In this document: positions 8,896 to 17,726 of the stretch, piece by piece
Layout: each line of letters starts with the position of its first letter
Numbering within the stretch: the stretch's first letter is position 1
Source of the DNA: Pseudomonadota bacterium
GTDB lineage: Bacteria; Pseudomonadota; Gammaproteobacteria; Thiotrichales; Thiotrichaceae
Reading direction: 5' to 3'
Length of the DNA: 37,997 bases
Assembly: GCA_002747455.1 (NCBI GenBank)
Contig: PDPG01000025.1
Coordinates: forward strand, 1-37,997
Made by a program: the position numbers and the translations under genes
The notes under the pieces: model-generated
What the model was told of the DNA's origin: nothing
Database searches by the model: none
The model's input: the letters and a program-made list of their open reading frames with translations, nothing else

Positions 8896-10083
8896 ATGTT
8901 TGAAATGCTACCCCACCCAAAGCCCGATGCCATTCTTGCGCAGATGGCACCTTTCAAAGTGGATCCCCGCCCTGAAAAAATGAATTTGGGCGTAGGGGTT
9001 TATATGAATGAAAAGGGGGAGACAATTATTCTGGATTCGGTAAAAGAAGCTGAGGCCAGATTATTAGCTCAGGAACAGACGAAGTCTTATGTTGGCATGG
9101 CGGGTGACCTTGGTTATATCGAAGCAATGAAGCAGATTGTCTTTGGTGATGATTCTCCAGCAGGTCGTATTGCTGGCTTGCAAGCACCTGGCGGCAGTGG
9201 CTCCTTGCGCGTGTTAATAGAGCTGGTGGCACGCGTTCGGCCCAATGCAAAAGTCTGGTTAAGTAATCCAACGTGGCCTAACCACCATGCATTGTTGAGT
9301 GTGGGGCAAATTGAGATTGCCGAGTATCCATATTTTGATACAGCGAGTTGCTCCGTTGATTTTGCGGCGATGGCGGCGAAACTGCGTACGCTGGGGCCAA
9401 ATGATGTTGTGGTATTACACGGTTGTTGCCATAACCCCACGGGAGCCAACCTGACACCGGCTCAGTGGGATGAGGTTGCAGAGATTGCTGTCGAAACGGG
9501 CTTTGTGCCGTTCTTTGATATTGCGTATCAGGGCTTCGGTGATGGCTTGGAGGAGGATGCATACAGTGTACGTCGTTTTGCTGCAACGGTTAAAGAAATG
9601 CTGGTTGCAGTGTCGTGTTCAAAAAACTTCGGTATTTATCGTGAGCGTGTTGGCTGTGCATTCGTGATGGGTGCTGATGAAGAAATGACGAAGCTTGCAA
9701 ACGAGAATATCCAGAAAATTGCTCGTGGCATCTATTCAATGCCACCTGATCATGGTGCATCGGTTGTGCGCATTATCTGGGAAGACTCTCAGTTGCGGCA
9801 GCAGTGGAAAGCTGAGCTGAAAGTCATGTGTGATCGCATGACATCGCTGCGTCAGCAGTTAGCGGAGTCGTTTCGTGCTCAGAGCGGGGGTAACCGTTTC
9901 GATTTTATTACTGTGCATCGTGGGATGTTTTCCCTGCTAGGTCTGACACCGGAGCAGGTGGAGCGGCTACGTGATGAGCATGCGATTTATCTGATAGCTG
10001 ATAGCCGGATGAATATCGCCGGTATGCAAGAACAGAATATTGACCGGTTTGTGGCGGCAGTTTTGGCGGTCACTCAGGCTTAG
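8896..10083 (+). CDS. aspartate/aromatic amino acid aminotransferase
   Basis: This is a class I PLP aminotransferase of the AspC/TyrB group, which exchanges amino groups between aspartate or aromatic amino acids and 2-oxo acids. It has 395 residues, the normal length. Visible motifs are LGVGVYMNEKGET at the start, NPTWPNH (residues 124-130), HGCCHNPTGA, and the PLP lysine in CSKNFGIYRERVG (Lys243). AspC and TyrB cannot be separated from sequence alone. The gene appears to be monocistronic, with its own promoter and a hairpin after the stop. Confidence 0.92.
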   Translation: MFEMLPHPKPDAILAQMAPFKVDPRPEKMNLGVGVYMNEKGETIILDSVKEAEARLLAQEQTKSYVGMAGDLGYIEAMKQIVFGDDSPAGRIAGLQAPGGSGSLRVLIELVARVRPNAKVWLSNPTWPNHHALLSVGQIEIAEYPYFDTASCSVDFAAMAAKLRTLGPNDVVVLHGCCHNPTGANLTPAQWDEVAEIAVETGFVPFFDIAYQGFGDGLEEDAYSVRRFAATVKEMLVAVSCSKNFGIYRERVGCAFVMGADEEMTKLANENIQKIARGIYSMPPDHGASVVRIIWEDSQLRQQWKAELKVMCDRMTSLRQQLAESFRAQSGGNRFDFITVHRGMFSLLGLTPEQVERLRDEHAIYLIADSRMNIAGMQEQNIDRFVAAVLAVTQA

Positions 10084-10100
10084 CGTATCACCTGTCATGC

Positions 10101-10137
10101 GGAAGCTCCGGTGTGTTGCCAGAGCTTCCTTGCTTTG
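10101..10137 (+). terminator. terminator-like hairpin after the aminotransferase gene
   Basis: GGAAGCTC (10101-10108) and GAGCTTCC (10122-10129) pair perfectly; GG/CC inside extends the stem past one mismatch. A short T-rich stretch follows (TTGCTTTG). It lies between two convergent genes and may act on both. Confidence 0.6.
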
Positions 10138-10170
10138 TATCTCAGTGTTACTGTCTACCCGTTGCTCATA

Positions 10171-10686
10171 TTATTCATGGGGAGCGATTTTTTTGTGGGT
10201 GTTGTGGTTCATGCCTCCTGTTGTTGCATGATTCATCATTTTGTTGATGTCTTTTACCGCGTATTCAATTTCAATATCCCCCGCCTTTTCAAATTTCAGC
10301 ACTCCTTTGTGATGTTCCCCTGGCTTTAATTGCTTTTTTAAACCAATGAACATGACGTGGTAACTGCCGGGTTTTAGGACAACCGTTTGCCCTGCGGGAA
10401 TTTCCAAGCCACCTTCGATTTGGTGCATTTTCATGATACCGTCAACCATGACCATTTCATGGATTTCGACGGTGTCAGCAAAAGGGCTACTGCCACCAAC
10501 CAAGCGGTCGGTAGTATCGCCGTGATTGGTGATGGTCATAAAACCACCGGCTACGGGTGCAGAGGGCGGCGTACTTCTAGCGTAAGGGTGATTGATTGTC
10601 AACTCGCCCACTTTGTAGTTACGGGCTTGTACGTTGCTGGTTAATGCGGCGAGTGTCAGTAGCACGGTTATCACTAAATTTTTCAT
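10171..10686 (-). CDS. periplasmic copper chaperone, PCu(A)C family
   Basis: Proteins of this family (DUF461) carry Cu(I) in the periplasm and help metallate the CuA site of cytochrome c oxidase. I start at the ATG at 10686, which has an AGGAACG ribosome site and begins a clear signal peptide (cleavage likely after NVQA, residue 19). The product has 171 residues. The copper motif is seen as HEMVMVDGIMKM (H-x10-M), followed after about 22 residues by HVM, then the conserved GLKKQLKPGEHHKGVLKF. A Met/His-rich tail (MMNHATTGGMNHNTHKK) may bind extra copper. It is divergent from the SDR gene. Confidence 0.93.
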   Translation of the reverse strand: MKNLVITVLLTLAALTSNVQARNYKVGELTINHPYARSTPPSAPVAGGFMTITNHGDTTDRLVGGSSPFADTVEIHEMVMVDGIMKMHQIEGGLEIPAGQTVVLKPGSYHVMFIGLKKQLKPGEHHKGVLKFEKAGDIEIEYAVKDINKMMNHATTGGMNHNTHKKIAPHE

Positions 10687-10875
10687 GTCGTTACGTTCCT
10701 GAGAGATTTCATTGAATGATTTTTGAAAGTATCGTGAGTCAACAATGACTGCGAAACAGGGGTAAAAGTTTATCTGGCATCGAGAATACCCGCGGCCTGA
10801 TAAGATGCCGAGCGTAAAGCGATAAGGTGAGTCTTCGGTTGTATCGTGCAATTGTAATAGCAATGGGGTTAAGGT

Positions 10876-11631
10876 GTGAAGCAAAAGACAATGCCCTTAC
10901 AGGGTAAAGTGGCGTTGATTACTGGGGCGGCAAGGCGCATTGGTGCGGAAATTGCCAGAGCTTTGCATGGTGCAGGTGCTTGTGTCGTGGTTCATTATGG
11001 GCAGTCCAAGGCAGACGCAGAGTCAATGATGCAAGAGCTGAACGAAACTCGTCAGAACTCTTGCTTTAGTTATCAGGCTGATCTGGGTGATGTTTCAGCA
11101 CTAACCGGCATGGTTGAGGATGTGGTGTCATTGACCGGCAGATTGGATATTTTAGTGAATAATGCATCTGGTTTTTATCCCACGCCAGTTGGAAGCATTA
11201 CGGAATCAGCATGGACAGACTTGTTGGCTAGTAATCTAAAAGGGCCGTTGTTTTTGTCACAAGCAGCCGCGCCTTATTTGCGGAAAGCTAAAGGCTGTAT
11301 TGTGAATATGGTAGATATTCATGCGGAACGACCTTTGTACGGGCACAGCGTTTATTGTGCAGCAAAAGCCGGGTTAGTGATGGTGACCAAGTCTCTGGCT
11401 CAGGAGCTTGGGCCACAGGTTCGTGTGAATGCAGTGGCACCGGGTATTATTATCTGGCCGGAAAGCGCTCAGAGTAATCATGAGCAAGGTGAACTATTGG
11501 GTAGGACTGCGTTGAAGCGAGAGGGTAATGTCGGAGATATAGCAAAAGCCGTACTATTTTTGGTGCAGGATGCTGGTTATATAACGGGGCACGTCATGGC
11601 AGTAGATGGTGGTCGAACTTTGTTCCAATAA
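10876..11631 (+). CDS. pteridine reductase (SDR family, FolM/PTR1-like)
   Basis: This is a short-chain dehydrogenase predicted to reduce dihydropteridines with NADPH. The cofactor loop is TGAARRIG (residues 16-23), whose paired arginines are typical of the pteridine-reductase branch. The active site has Asp147 in NMVDIHAERPL instead of the usual Ser, plus Tyr160 and Lys164 (YCAAK). The Asp-Tyr-Lys set is the hallmark of PTR1/FolM. The length of 251 residues is normal. The GTG start at 10876 is uncertain: ATG at 10891 gives MPLQGKVALIT and is equally plausible. A copper chaperone gene is divergent with about 190 bases between. Confidence 0.87.
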   Translation: MKQKTMPLQGKVALITGAARRIGAEIARALHGAGACVVVHYGQSKADAESMMQELNETRQNSCFSYQADLGDVSALTGMVEDVVSLTGRLDILVNNASGFYPTPVGSITESAWTDLLASNLKGPLFLSQAAAPYLRKAKGCIVNMVDIHAERPLYGHSVYCAAKAGLVMVTKSLAQELGPQVRVNAVAPGIIIWPESAQSNHEQGELLGRTALKREGNVGDIAKAVLFLVQDAGYITGHVMAVDGGRTLFQ

Positions 11632-11675
11632 GGGCGGATTATTAATGGATCGTCATACAGCTTATCAAGGTAGCC

Positions 11676-11704
11676 TGTGTTCATGAGCTTAATAATGCTA
11701 TACT
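11676..11704 (+). promoter_or_regulatory. candidate extended -10 promoter for the gsp cluster
   Basis: TATACT at 11699-11704 is preceded by TGC, giving an extended -10. The -35 region (TGTGTT) is poor, as often seen with extended -10 promoters. It lies 70 bases before the gspD start. Confidence 0.5.
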
Positions 11705-11773
11705 CCACACACACCATAGCCGCCAGAAGACTTTGAGGTTGTGGCTTGAACACAATAACTATAGTTGAAGTCG

Positions 11774-14038
11774 ATGAGATCTAAATTAACAACCTGTTTT
11801 AAAGGGCTTAAACTGCTGTCTCTGTCTGCGGGGCTGATTTTTGGCGCAGTCAATCCGGTTTACGCAGAGAGTTATAACCTAAATCTTCGTGATGGTGATT
11901 TACAGGCGTTTGTTAGCTTGATTTCGACCGCGACCGGTAAGAACTTTGTACTGGATAAACAGGTTCGTGGTCAAAAGATAACGATTATTACAGGGCGTGA
12001 AATCGATGAAGATGAGCTATACGATACTTTCCTGTCTGTATTGCAACTTCACGGCTTAGCCGCTGTGGAGGCAGGTGAGATCACTAAAATTATTCCTGCC
12101 AATAAGTCAAAGTATCAGTCCGTTCCGGTGATGGAAGAGCCAACGGGCATTAAGGCGATTGATAAGAAAATTACCAAAAAAGAAGCGGATGCGCTCTTCA
12201 CGAAGGTTATTAAGGCGACGCACGTTCCTGTCGCCAATATGGTGCCCATTTTACGTCCGATGATTTCACCGACTGGGCACTTACAGGGCTATGCGCCCAG
12301 TAACAGTATTGTGGTGACGGATACGGCAGCCAATATCGATAAAGTCTCAAAGTTAGTTCGTCGGATGGATATTCCTGATCAGGATGAGATGGAAGTTGTC
12401 ACTTTGCGCTTTGCATCTGCTTTGGACTTGGTGAAAACCATTCAGGGCTTGCAAGGTAAAGCGCAACAAAAGGGTATTGTGGTTAAGTACAAGGTCTCGG
12501 CTGATACGCGAACAAACAGTGTTCTGGTGAGCGGTAGTAAGTCGGGACGTGCGCAGGTGAAGGGAATTATCCGTCGATTAGACCGGCCTAAAATTAAGAC
12601 GGCAGAGGAATCAACGAAGGTGGTATATCTTCGTTACGCCAAGGCAGAGGATTTAGCAAAAGTATTGACCAGCACCACTGCGAATGCCGTAAGTGAGAAG
12701 GCAACTGCTAAGGGTGGTGCGGGTACTCAAAAGGCCAAAGTGACGATTTCGGCTGATGCATCGACCAACTCACTGATTATCACTGCGGAGCCAGAGGTTC
12801 ATCAGAATATTCTTAATGTCATTAAACGGCTAGATATTCGTCGTGCTCAGGTCATGGTTGAGGCCGTGATTGCGGAAGTCTCAATGGACTTGTCCAGAGA
12901 ATTGGGTATGCAGATGGGGGCCTATGACTCAAAAGGTGGCTCACCGTTGATATCGACATCATTTAGCGGCAGCTCGTTCACGTTGGCTAATATTGTCAAA
13001 GGCGCATTACCGACAGGTACCGGAATGCTGCTGGGTGTGGGTGGCGGCTCTGAGGGGAATACACAATGGGGAGCCGTGATGAACGCGCTCAACAGCGATG
13101 CCGCAACTAACATTCTATCAACACCAACCATTGTGACGATGGATAATGTGGAAGCCAATATGGTGGTGGGACAGAATGTTCCGTTTGTTACGGGTACGAC
13201 TACAAATGATTCAAATACCAATCCGTTCCAGACGATTGAGCGTAAAGATATTGGTATTACCCTGAAGGTGACGCCGCAGATTAACTCCGGCAGCAGTATT
13301 ATGCTGAAATTAGAGCAAGAGGTTTCGAGCCTTGCGGCCAGCAGTGCAAGTGCTTCGGACTTGATTACCAATAAGCGCTCATTCTCAACACAGGTCATGG
13401 TTGAAGACGGGCAAATGTTGGTTATTGGTGGTTTGATTGAAGATACCTTCCGCGATACCGAGCAAAAAGTACCCGTGTTGGGTGACTTGCCATTTATTGG
13501 TAAAGCCTTTCGCAATACTGTGACTGAGAAAAATAAACAGAACCTGATGGTGTTTATCCACCCGATGATTATGCGCGATGTGCTATCGGCTGATAGTTAC
13601 ACAATGCAAAAGTATAATAATCTACGTGGCGCCCAGGTTGATAGCCGTGTTTATCAGCGTGGCTCTGGTCGTAAGACGGCTGCAACCTTCCCGGAAGATC
13701 CGAATTATTTGTTGACAGAGAATCCTGCGGTAGTCAGGCAGCGGTATTTACAGGAACATGCTGATACCAGTCAGCGACAGGCGAATGTGCAGACTCATCC
13801 TTATGTTGATCCAGCGCCCGCTAGACCGGCACGGCCACTAACGGTTGCAGAGCGTCAGCGAATTGCGAAACAGCGCGAGCAGCGACATCGTCAGCAGGTT
13901 GAGGCGAACCGTCGCCGTGCAAAGCAGATTGAGCAGGAGCGGATTGCTGAGAATCAGCGTCGTCGTGACAATGTTGCTAGGCAAAACCGGCTGCGTCAAC
14001 TGCAACAGCAAAAACAAATGGATCAGGGGACTTACTGA
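11774..14038 (+). CDS. gspD: type II secretion secretin GspD
   Basis: GspD forms the outer-membrane channel of a type II secretion system. The ATG at 11774 begins a signal peptide ending VYA (about residue 31 or 32); a TTG nine bases earlier is possible. The N0 domain begins YNLNLRDGDLQAFVSLIST, followed by three N1-N3 repeats containing ADTRTNS and ADASTNSLIITA. The secretin core follows, with VMVEAVIAEVS, NMVVGQNVPFVTG and MVEDGQMLVIGGLIEDT. After the core, about 110 residues form an Arg/Gln-rich predicted helical tail (residues ~640-754), longer than usual. The length of 754 exceeds the typical ~650. gspE starts 9 bases downstream. Confidence 0.93.
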   Translation: MRSKLTTCFKGLKLLSLSAGLIFGAVNPVYAESYNLNLRDGDLQAFVSLISTATGKNFVLDKQVRGQKITIITGREIDEDELYDTFLSVLQLHGLAAVEAGEITKIIPANKSKYQSVPVMEEPTGIKAIDKKITKKEADALFTKVIKATHVPVANMVPILRPMISPTGHLQGYAPSNSIVVTDTAANIDKVSKLVRRMDIPDQDEMEVVTLRFASALDLVKTIQGLQGKAQQKGIVVKYKVSADTRTNSVLVSGSKSGRAQVKGIIRRLDRPKIKTAEESTKVVYLRYAKAEDLAKVLTSTTANAVSEKATAKGGAGTQKAKVTISADASTNSLIITAEPEVHQNILNVIKRLDIRRAQVMVEAVIAEVSMDLSRELGMQMGAYDSKGGSPLISTSFSGSSFTLANIVKGALPTGTGMLLGVGGGSEGNTQWGAVMNALNSDAATNILSTPTIVTMDNVEANMVVGQNVPFVTGTTTNDSNTNPFQTIERKDIGITLKVTPQINSGSSIMLKLEQEVSSLAASSASASDLITNKRSFSTQVMVEDGQMLVIGGLIEDTFRDTEQKVPVLGDLPFIGKAFRNTVTEKNKQNLMVFIHPMIMRDVLSADSYTMQKYNNLRGAQVDSRVYQRGSGRKTAATFPEDPNYLLTENPAVVRQRYLQEHADTSQRQANVQTHPYVDPAPARPARPLTVAERQRIAKQREQRHRQQVEANRRRAKQIEQERIAENQRRRDNVARQNRLRQLQQQKQMDQGTY

Positions 14039-14047
14039 TACCTTGAT

Positions 14048-15577
14048 ATGAATGAAGTAATGGAACAGGTCGATACACAAGCACTTGAAATGGTCACTGA
14101 TCTGCCAGACTTCCCGTACATGTTTGCAAAACGTAACGGGGTTGTGCTGGATCAGGCTGAAGATGGCAAACAGGTTGCTTATTTTCGTTCGAAGCTGACA
14201 CCGACAGTTGCGAATGAGGTCTGTCGCTTCTTGGGTGAAAAGGTTGCCTTCAAGCCATTGGAAAACGAGGCCTTTGACTCGTTGTTAGCCCGTCATTATG
14301 ACCGTAGCGGCGAAGGTGCTCGTGCGATGATGGACGACATGGGCGATGATTTTGACCTGTACGACATCGCCGACTCTATGCCAGAACCAGAAGACCTTCT
14401 GGAAGCTGAGGATGATGCGCCGATTATTCGTTTAATCAATGCGTTACTAAGTCAGGCGATTAAGGAAGGTGCATCCGATATCCACGTTGAGACCTACGAA
14501 AATCGCATGTTGGTCAGGATGCGAGTTGACGGCACATTGCGTGAGGTTTTGGAGCCGCCTAGAGCGATGGCTCCGCTGATTGTTTCGCGGCTTAAGGTTA
14601 TGGCGAAGCTTGATATTGCTGAAAAACGCATTCCCCAGGATGGCCGGATATCGTTAAAGCTCGCAGGTCGTGCGGTTGATGTGCGTGTATCAACGCTGCC
14701 ATCGGGCTATAACGAGCGGATTGTATTGCGTTTGTTGGACAAGCAAGCCGGCCGGTTAAACCTTAAGCATCTGGGGATGGCTCAGGATACTGAGAAGCGA
14801 TTAAAGACACTTATCCAGAAACCTCATGGCATCATTCTGGTTACCGGGCCAACCGGCTCTGGTAAGACGACAACGCTGTATGCATCACTGACTGATCTGA
14901 ATGAGACCAGTAGGAATATACTGACGGTTGAAGACCCGATTGAATATTATCTGGATGGAATTGGACAAACGCAGGTCAATACTAAAGCCGATATGAGCTT
15001 CGTTCGTGGGCTTCGTGCGATTCTTCGCCAAGACCCGGATGTTGTAATGATTGGTGAGATTCGGGATGTTGAAACGGCAGAGATTGCGGTACAGGCATCA
15101 TTAACCGGTCACTTGGTTTTCTCCACATTGCACACGAATACAGCAGTTGGCGCGGTGACCCGTTTAAGAGATATGGGGGTTGAGCCCTATCTGTTATCCT
15201 CAAGTTTGATTGGTGTAATTGCTCAGCGGCTTGTGCGATTATTGTGTGACGATTGCAAAGTTCCCTATAGGCCGAGTGAGAGTGAAGCAGCGGTATTGGG
15301 CTTGCCGCTTGGCCACGTGCAGAAAATTTACCGCGGTGCAGGCTGCCCCGTTTGCAATCAGTCCGGTTATATCGGAAGAAGTGGTATTTACGAGCTAATT
15401 GAGATTAATGATGCGGCACGTGGCCTGATTCATTCGGGTGCCAGCGAAGTTGAAATGGAGCGCCTTGTACGAAAAACGTCTCCCAGTATTCGTCAGGATG
15501 GTGTGCGTCTGGTGTTGGCGGGTAAAACCTCAATTGAAGAGGTACTGAGAGTGACTCGTGAGGAGTTACAGGACTAA
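14048..15577 (+). CDS. gspE: type II secretion ATPase GspE
   Basis: GspE is the cytoplasmic hexameric ATPase that drives pseudopilus assembly. The 509-residue product has an N-terminal GspE/PilB-type domain, then the ATPase core. Walker A is GPTGSGKT (residues 267-274), followed by the Asp box LTVEDPIEY and Walker B VVMIGEIRD. The His box is TGHLVFSTLHTNTA. Four cysteines typical of GspE (Cys400, Cys403, Cys433, Cys436) form the zinc site. The zinc loop is shared with some PilB proteins, but the GspD and GspF neighbours support T2SS. The stop abuts the gspF start with no gap. Confidence 0.94.
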   Translation: MNEVMEQVDTQALEMVTDLPDFPYMFAKRNGVVLDQAEDGKQVAYFRSKLTPTVANEVCRFLGEKVAFKPLENEAFDSLLARHYDRSGEGARAMMDDMGDDFDLYDIADSMPEPEDLLEAEDDAPIIRLINALLSQAIKEGASDIHVETYENRMLVRMRVDGTLREVLEPPRAMAPLIVSRLKVMAKLDIAEKRIPQDGRISLKLAGRAVDVRVSTLPSGYNERIVLRLLDKQAGRLNLKHLGMAQDTEKRLKTLIQKPHGIILVTGPTGSGKTTTLYASLTDLNETSRNILTVEDPIEYYLDGIGQTQVNTKADMSFVRGLRAILRQDPDVVMIGEIRDVETAEIAVQASLTGHLVFSTLHTNTAVGAVTRLRDMGVEPYLLSSSLIGVIAQRLVRLLCDDCKVPYRPSESEAAVLGLPLGHVQKIYRGAGCPVCNQSGYIGRSGIYELIEINDAARGLIHSGASEVEMERLVRKTSPSIRQDGVRLVLAGKTSIEEVLRVTREELQD

Positions 15578-16798
15578 ATGCCTGCATTTGAATACAAGGC
15601 CCTGAACAGTAAAGGTCAGGAAGAAAGTGGCATTTTAGAGGCGGATACGGCCAAGCAAATTCGTCAGGTACTTCGTGAGGGGAGTTTGACGCCACTGAGC
15701 GTTGAGCGTATCGAAAAGCGTGAAAAAAGTACCGATAAAAGTCTGAAAGCTCGCAGGGCAGGGAATGTGAAGCCCGCCGACGTTGCGCTCATTACCCGTC
15801 AGTTAGCAACATTAATATCCTCCGGCTCTCCACTGGAAGAAGCCCTTGCCATGACAGCTCGGCAAAGTGAGCGGCGTAGTCTGCGCCACGTTATGTCTGC
15901 GGTTCGTTCGCGGGTGATGGAAGGGCATAGTCTGGCGGCTGGTTTAAGTACATTCCCTTCGGTATTTTCCAGTATGTATACCGCAACGGTATCTGCCGGG
16001 GAGCAGTCAGGGCACTTGGATGCCGTCTTGGATCGTTTAGCCGATTACACCGAGTCTCGTCAGGAAATTCAGCAGAAAATGAGTTCTGCGCTGATTTATC
16101 CCGTAATTTTGGTGATCGTGTCAGTTGCCATTGTTTCAGGTTTGTTGGTTTTCATTGTCCCAAAAATTGTGCGTGTGTTTGAGAGCATGAGCCGTGAAGT
16201 ACCGCCACTGACGCAGATCATGATTAACATCAGTGATTTTCTGAGTGCTTATGGCTTGTATTTATTGGTTGGGTTAGTGTTGCTTCACCTATTGTTTAAG
16301 CAGGTACTAAAAATACAAAAGTGGCAGTACCGCTGGCATCGCTTCATGCTTAAACTTCCGTTGGTAAAAAAATTGGTGAGAAGTGCTAATACGGCTCGGT
16401 TTGCTAGAACACTCAGTATTTTGGCATCCAGTGGTGTGCCTATTTTGGATGCAATGGCGATTTCATCCAAGGTGGTGGAAAACCTTCCCATGCGGCAGGC
16501 TATTGAAGATGCCGCGCTAAAAGTCCGCGAAGGTATGCCGATACATAAAGCACTGGAACAGTCTGGCTACTTCCCACCGATGACGGTGTATTTAATTTCT
16601 AGTGGTGAAAAAAGTGGTAAGCTGGACGAAATGCTGGAGCGTTCTGCGGTTCAGCAGGAGCGGGAAACAGATACCTTGATTTCGTCAGTGTTGAGTTTAT
16701 TTGAGCCACTGCTTATTTTGATTATGGGTGGAATCGTGTTGACCATTGTTATGTCGATTATGCTGCCCATTCTGAGCTTGAACGATCTTGGCCGATAA
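15578..16798 (+). CDS. gspF: type II secretion inner-membrane protein GspF
   Basis: GspF is the polytopic inner-membrane platform protein of the secretion machine. The 406-residue product begins MPAFEYKALN, the standard GspF start. It has two T2SSF domains (roughly residues 70-195 and 270-395), each with a GEQSGHLD/GEKSGKLDEML-type motif. Hydrophobic segments lie at about 175-195 (VILVIVSVAIVSGLLVFIVP), 220-240 and 370-395. The start directly follows the gspE stop. No gspG, H, I, J or K follows, so the rest of the system must lie elsewhere. Confidence 0.94.
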   Translation: MPAFEYKALNSKGQEESGILEADTAKQIRQVLREGSLTPLSVERIEKREKSTDKSLKARRAGNVKPADVALITRQLATLISSGSPLEEALAMTARQSERRSLRHVMSAVRSRVMEGHSLAAGLSTFPSVFSSMYTATVSAGEQSGHLDAVLDRLADYTESRQEIQQKMSSALIYPVILVIVSVAIVSGLLVFIVPKIVRVFESMSREVPPLTQIMINISDFLSAYGLYLLVGLVLLHLLFKQVLKIQKWQYRWHRFMLKLPLVKKLVRSANTARFARTLSILASSGVPILDAMAISSKVVENLPMRQAIEDAALKVREGMPIHKALEQSGYFPPMTVYLISSGEKSGKLDEMLERSAVQQERETDTLISSVLSLFEPLLILIMGGIVLTIVMSIMLPILSLNDLGR

Positions 16799-16845
16799 AT
16801 ACACTGATGGACTCACAAAATGAATATGATGCGGAGAAATTTTCA

Positions 16846-17592
16846 ATGAAATCCTTTTTAACGGCTATTTGCCTTGCATTGACGGTATTGGGCAGCAGTG
16901 GGACAGCATTTGCAAAAGACAATAACAGTACTGGCCTAACAAAATCGGCACAGGTCAATAAAGCTAAGGCTTTGGTGAATATCAATAAGGCGGACGCCAA
17001 CGCGCTCGTTTACTATTTGAAGGGCATTGGTGAAGTAAAGGCGGCTGCTATCATTCAATACCGTAAGGAAAATGGCCCGTTTAAAAGCACTGATGACTTA
17101 CTGAAAGTGTCGGGGATCGGTGATGCTACCTTTAACGGTTTGAAAAAGAATGTATCAACGACTCGCGGTGAGGTGTCAGCACCTATAGCGGCTAAGGGTG
17201 ATAAAAAAAGTGGGACAACAAAGTCCACGGCTAAAAAAGTGAGTACTTCGCCCAAAAAGCAAACCCGTGAGGACGATGTAAGTAAGGAATCAGGTAATAA
17301 GCTAAAAAGCCAAAGTGATGAGGGTGACACGAAGTCGTCTAAAACAACATCTAAGGCGGCGGCTAGCGCCTCTGCGGATACGAAAAAATCAGCAGCCAAG
17401 GAAAATGACAAAGTAACTGCGAAGAAAGAGAGGGCTTGTAAAGGCTCAAAGAGCGATAAGGACTGTACGCCTGTGAAGAAAAAATCGGCAAAAAAGAGTA
17501 AGCCATCTTCAAAGAATAGCTCGAACAAGAAGTCTTCAAGCAAGAGTAAGGAGCGCAAATCAAAGGCGAGTAAAGAAGAGTCCAAAAAATAA
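16846..17592 (+). CDS. exported ComEA-like helix-hairpin-helix protein with Lys/Ser-rich tail
   Basis: I place the start at ATG 16846 because a GGAG site precedes it and a signal peptide follows at once (cleavage near AFA, residue 23). Residues ~43-105 form a ComEA-type tandem helix-hairpin-helix domain (VNINKADANALVYYLKGIGE, then KVSGIGDATFNGLKKN), which binds DNA without sequence preference. The remaining ~140 residues are low-complexity, dominated by Lys and Ser with some Asp/Glu. The product is 248 residues against about 100 for simple ComEA-like proteins. The gene follows gspF by 47 bases and may be co-transcribed. A role in periplasmic DNA binding or uptake is inferred. Confidence 0.8.
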   Translation: MKSFLTAICLALTVLGSSGTAFAKDNNSTGLTKSAQVNKAKALVNINKADANALVYYLKGIGEVKAAAIIQYRKENGPFKSTDDLLKVSGIGDATFNGLKKNVSTTRGEVSAPIAAKGDKKSGTTKSTAKKVSTSPKKQTREDDVSKESGNKLKSQSDEGDTKSSKTTSKAAASASADTKKSAAKENDKVTAKKERACKGSKSDKDCTPVKKKSAKKSKPSSKNSSNKKSSSKSKERKSKASKEESKK

Positions 17593-17638
17593 AATCGTCA
17601 TGGCTTTGGCGTTTTAGTCGGGAAAATATGACTGACCA

Positions 17639-17673
17639 GCCGGGTGCGTCTGATTGTATCTGGCTTTTTTTTT
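17639..17673 (+). terminator. rho-independent terminator of the gsp/HhH cluster
   Basis: The arms GCCGGGTGCG (17639-17648) and TGTATCTGGC (17655-17664) pair through several G-U pairs around a 6-base loop. A run of nine T follows. It closes the transcript before galE. Confidence 0.75.
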
Positions 17674-17726
17674 ACTAATGACTAAGCTAACGCCCGCGTT
17701 TCCCAATTAAAATAAGCAGATTAAAT

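Noticed and set aside
10687..10884. N-terminal extension of the copper chaperone to 237 residues
   Set aside because: The extension hides a clear signal peptide starting at 10686 behind non-conserved sequence, and the ribosome site fits the internal ATG.
12922..13515. Minus-strand open frame of 197 codons
   Set aside because: It lies wholly inside gspD, whose secretin motifs are clear; the antisense product shows no recognisable domain.
17055..17585. Minus-strand open frame of 176 codons rich in Leu, Phe and Ser
   Set aside because: It is the complement of the Lys/Ser-rich tail of the HhH protein (AAA/AAG codons read as Phe/Leu), with no ribosome site.
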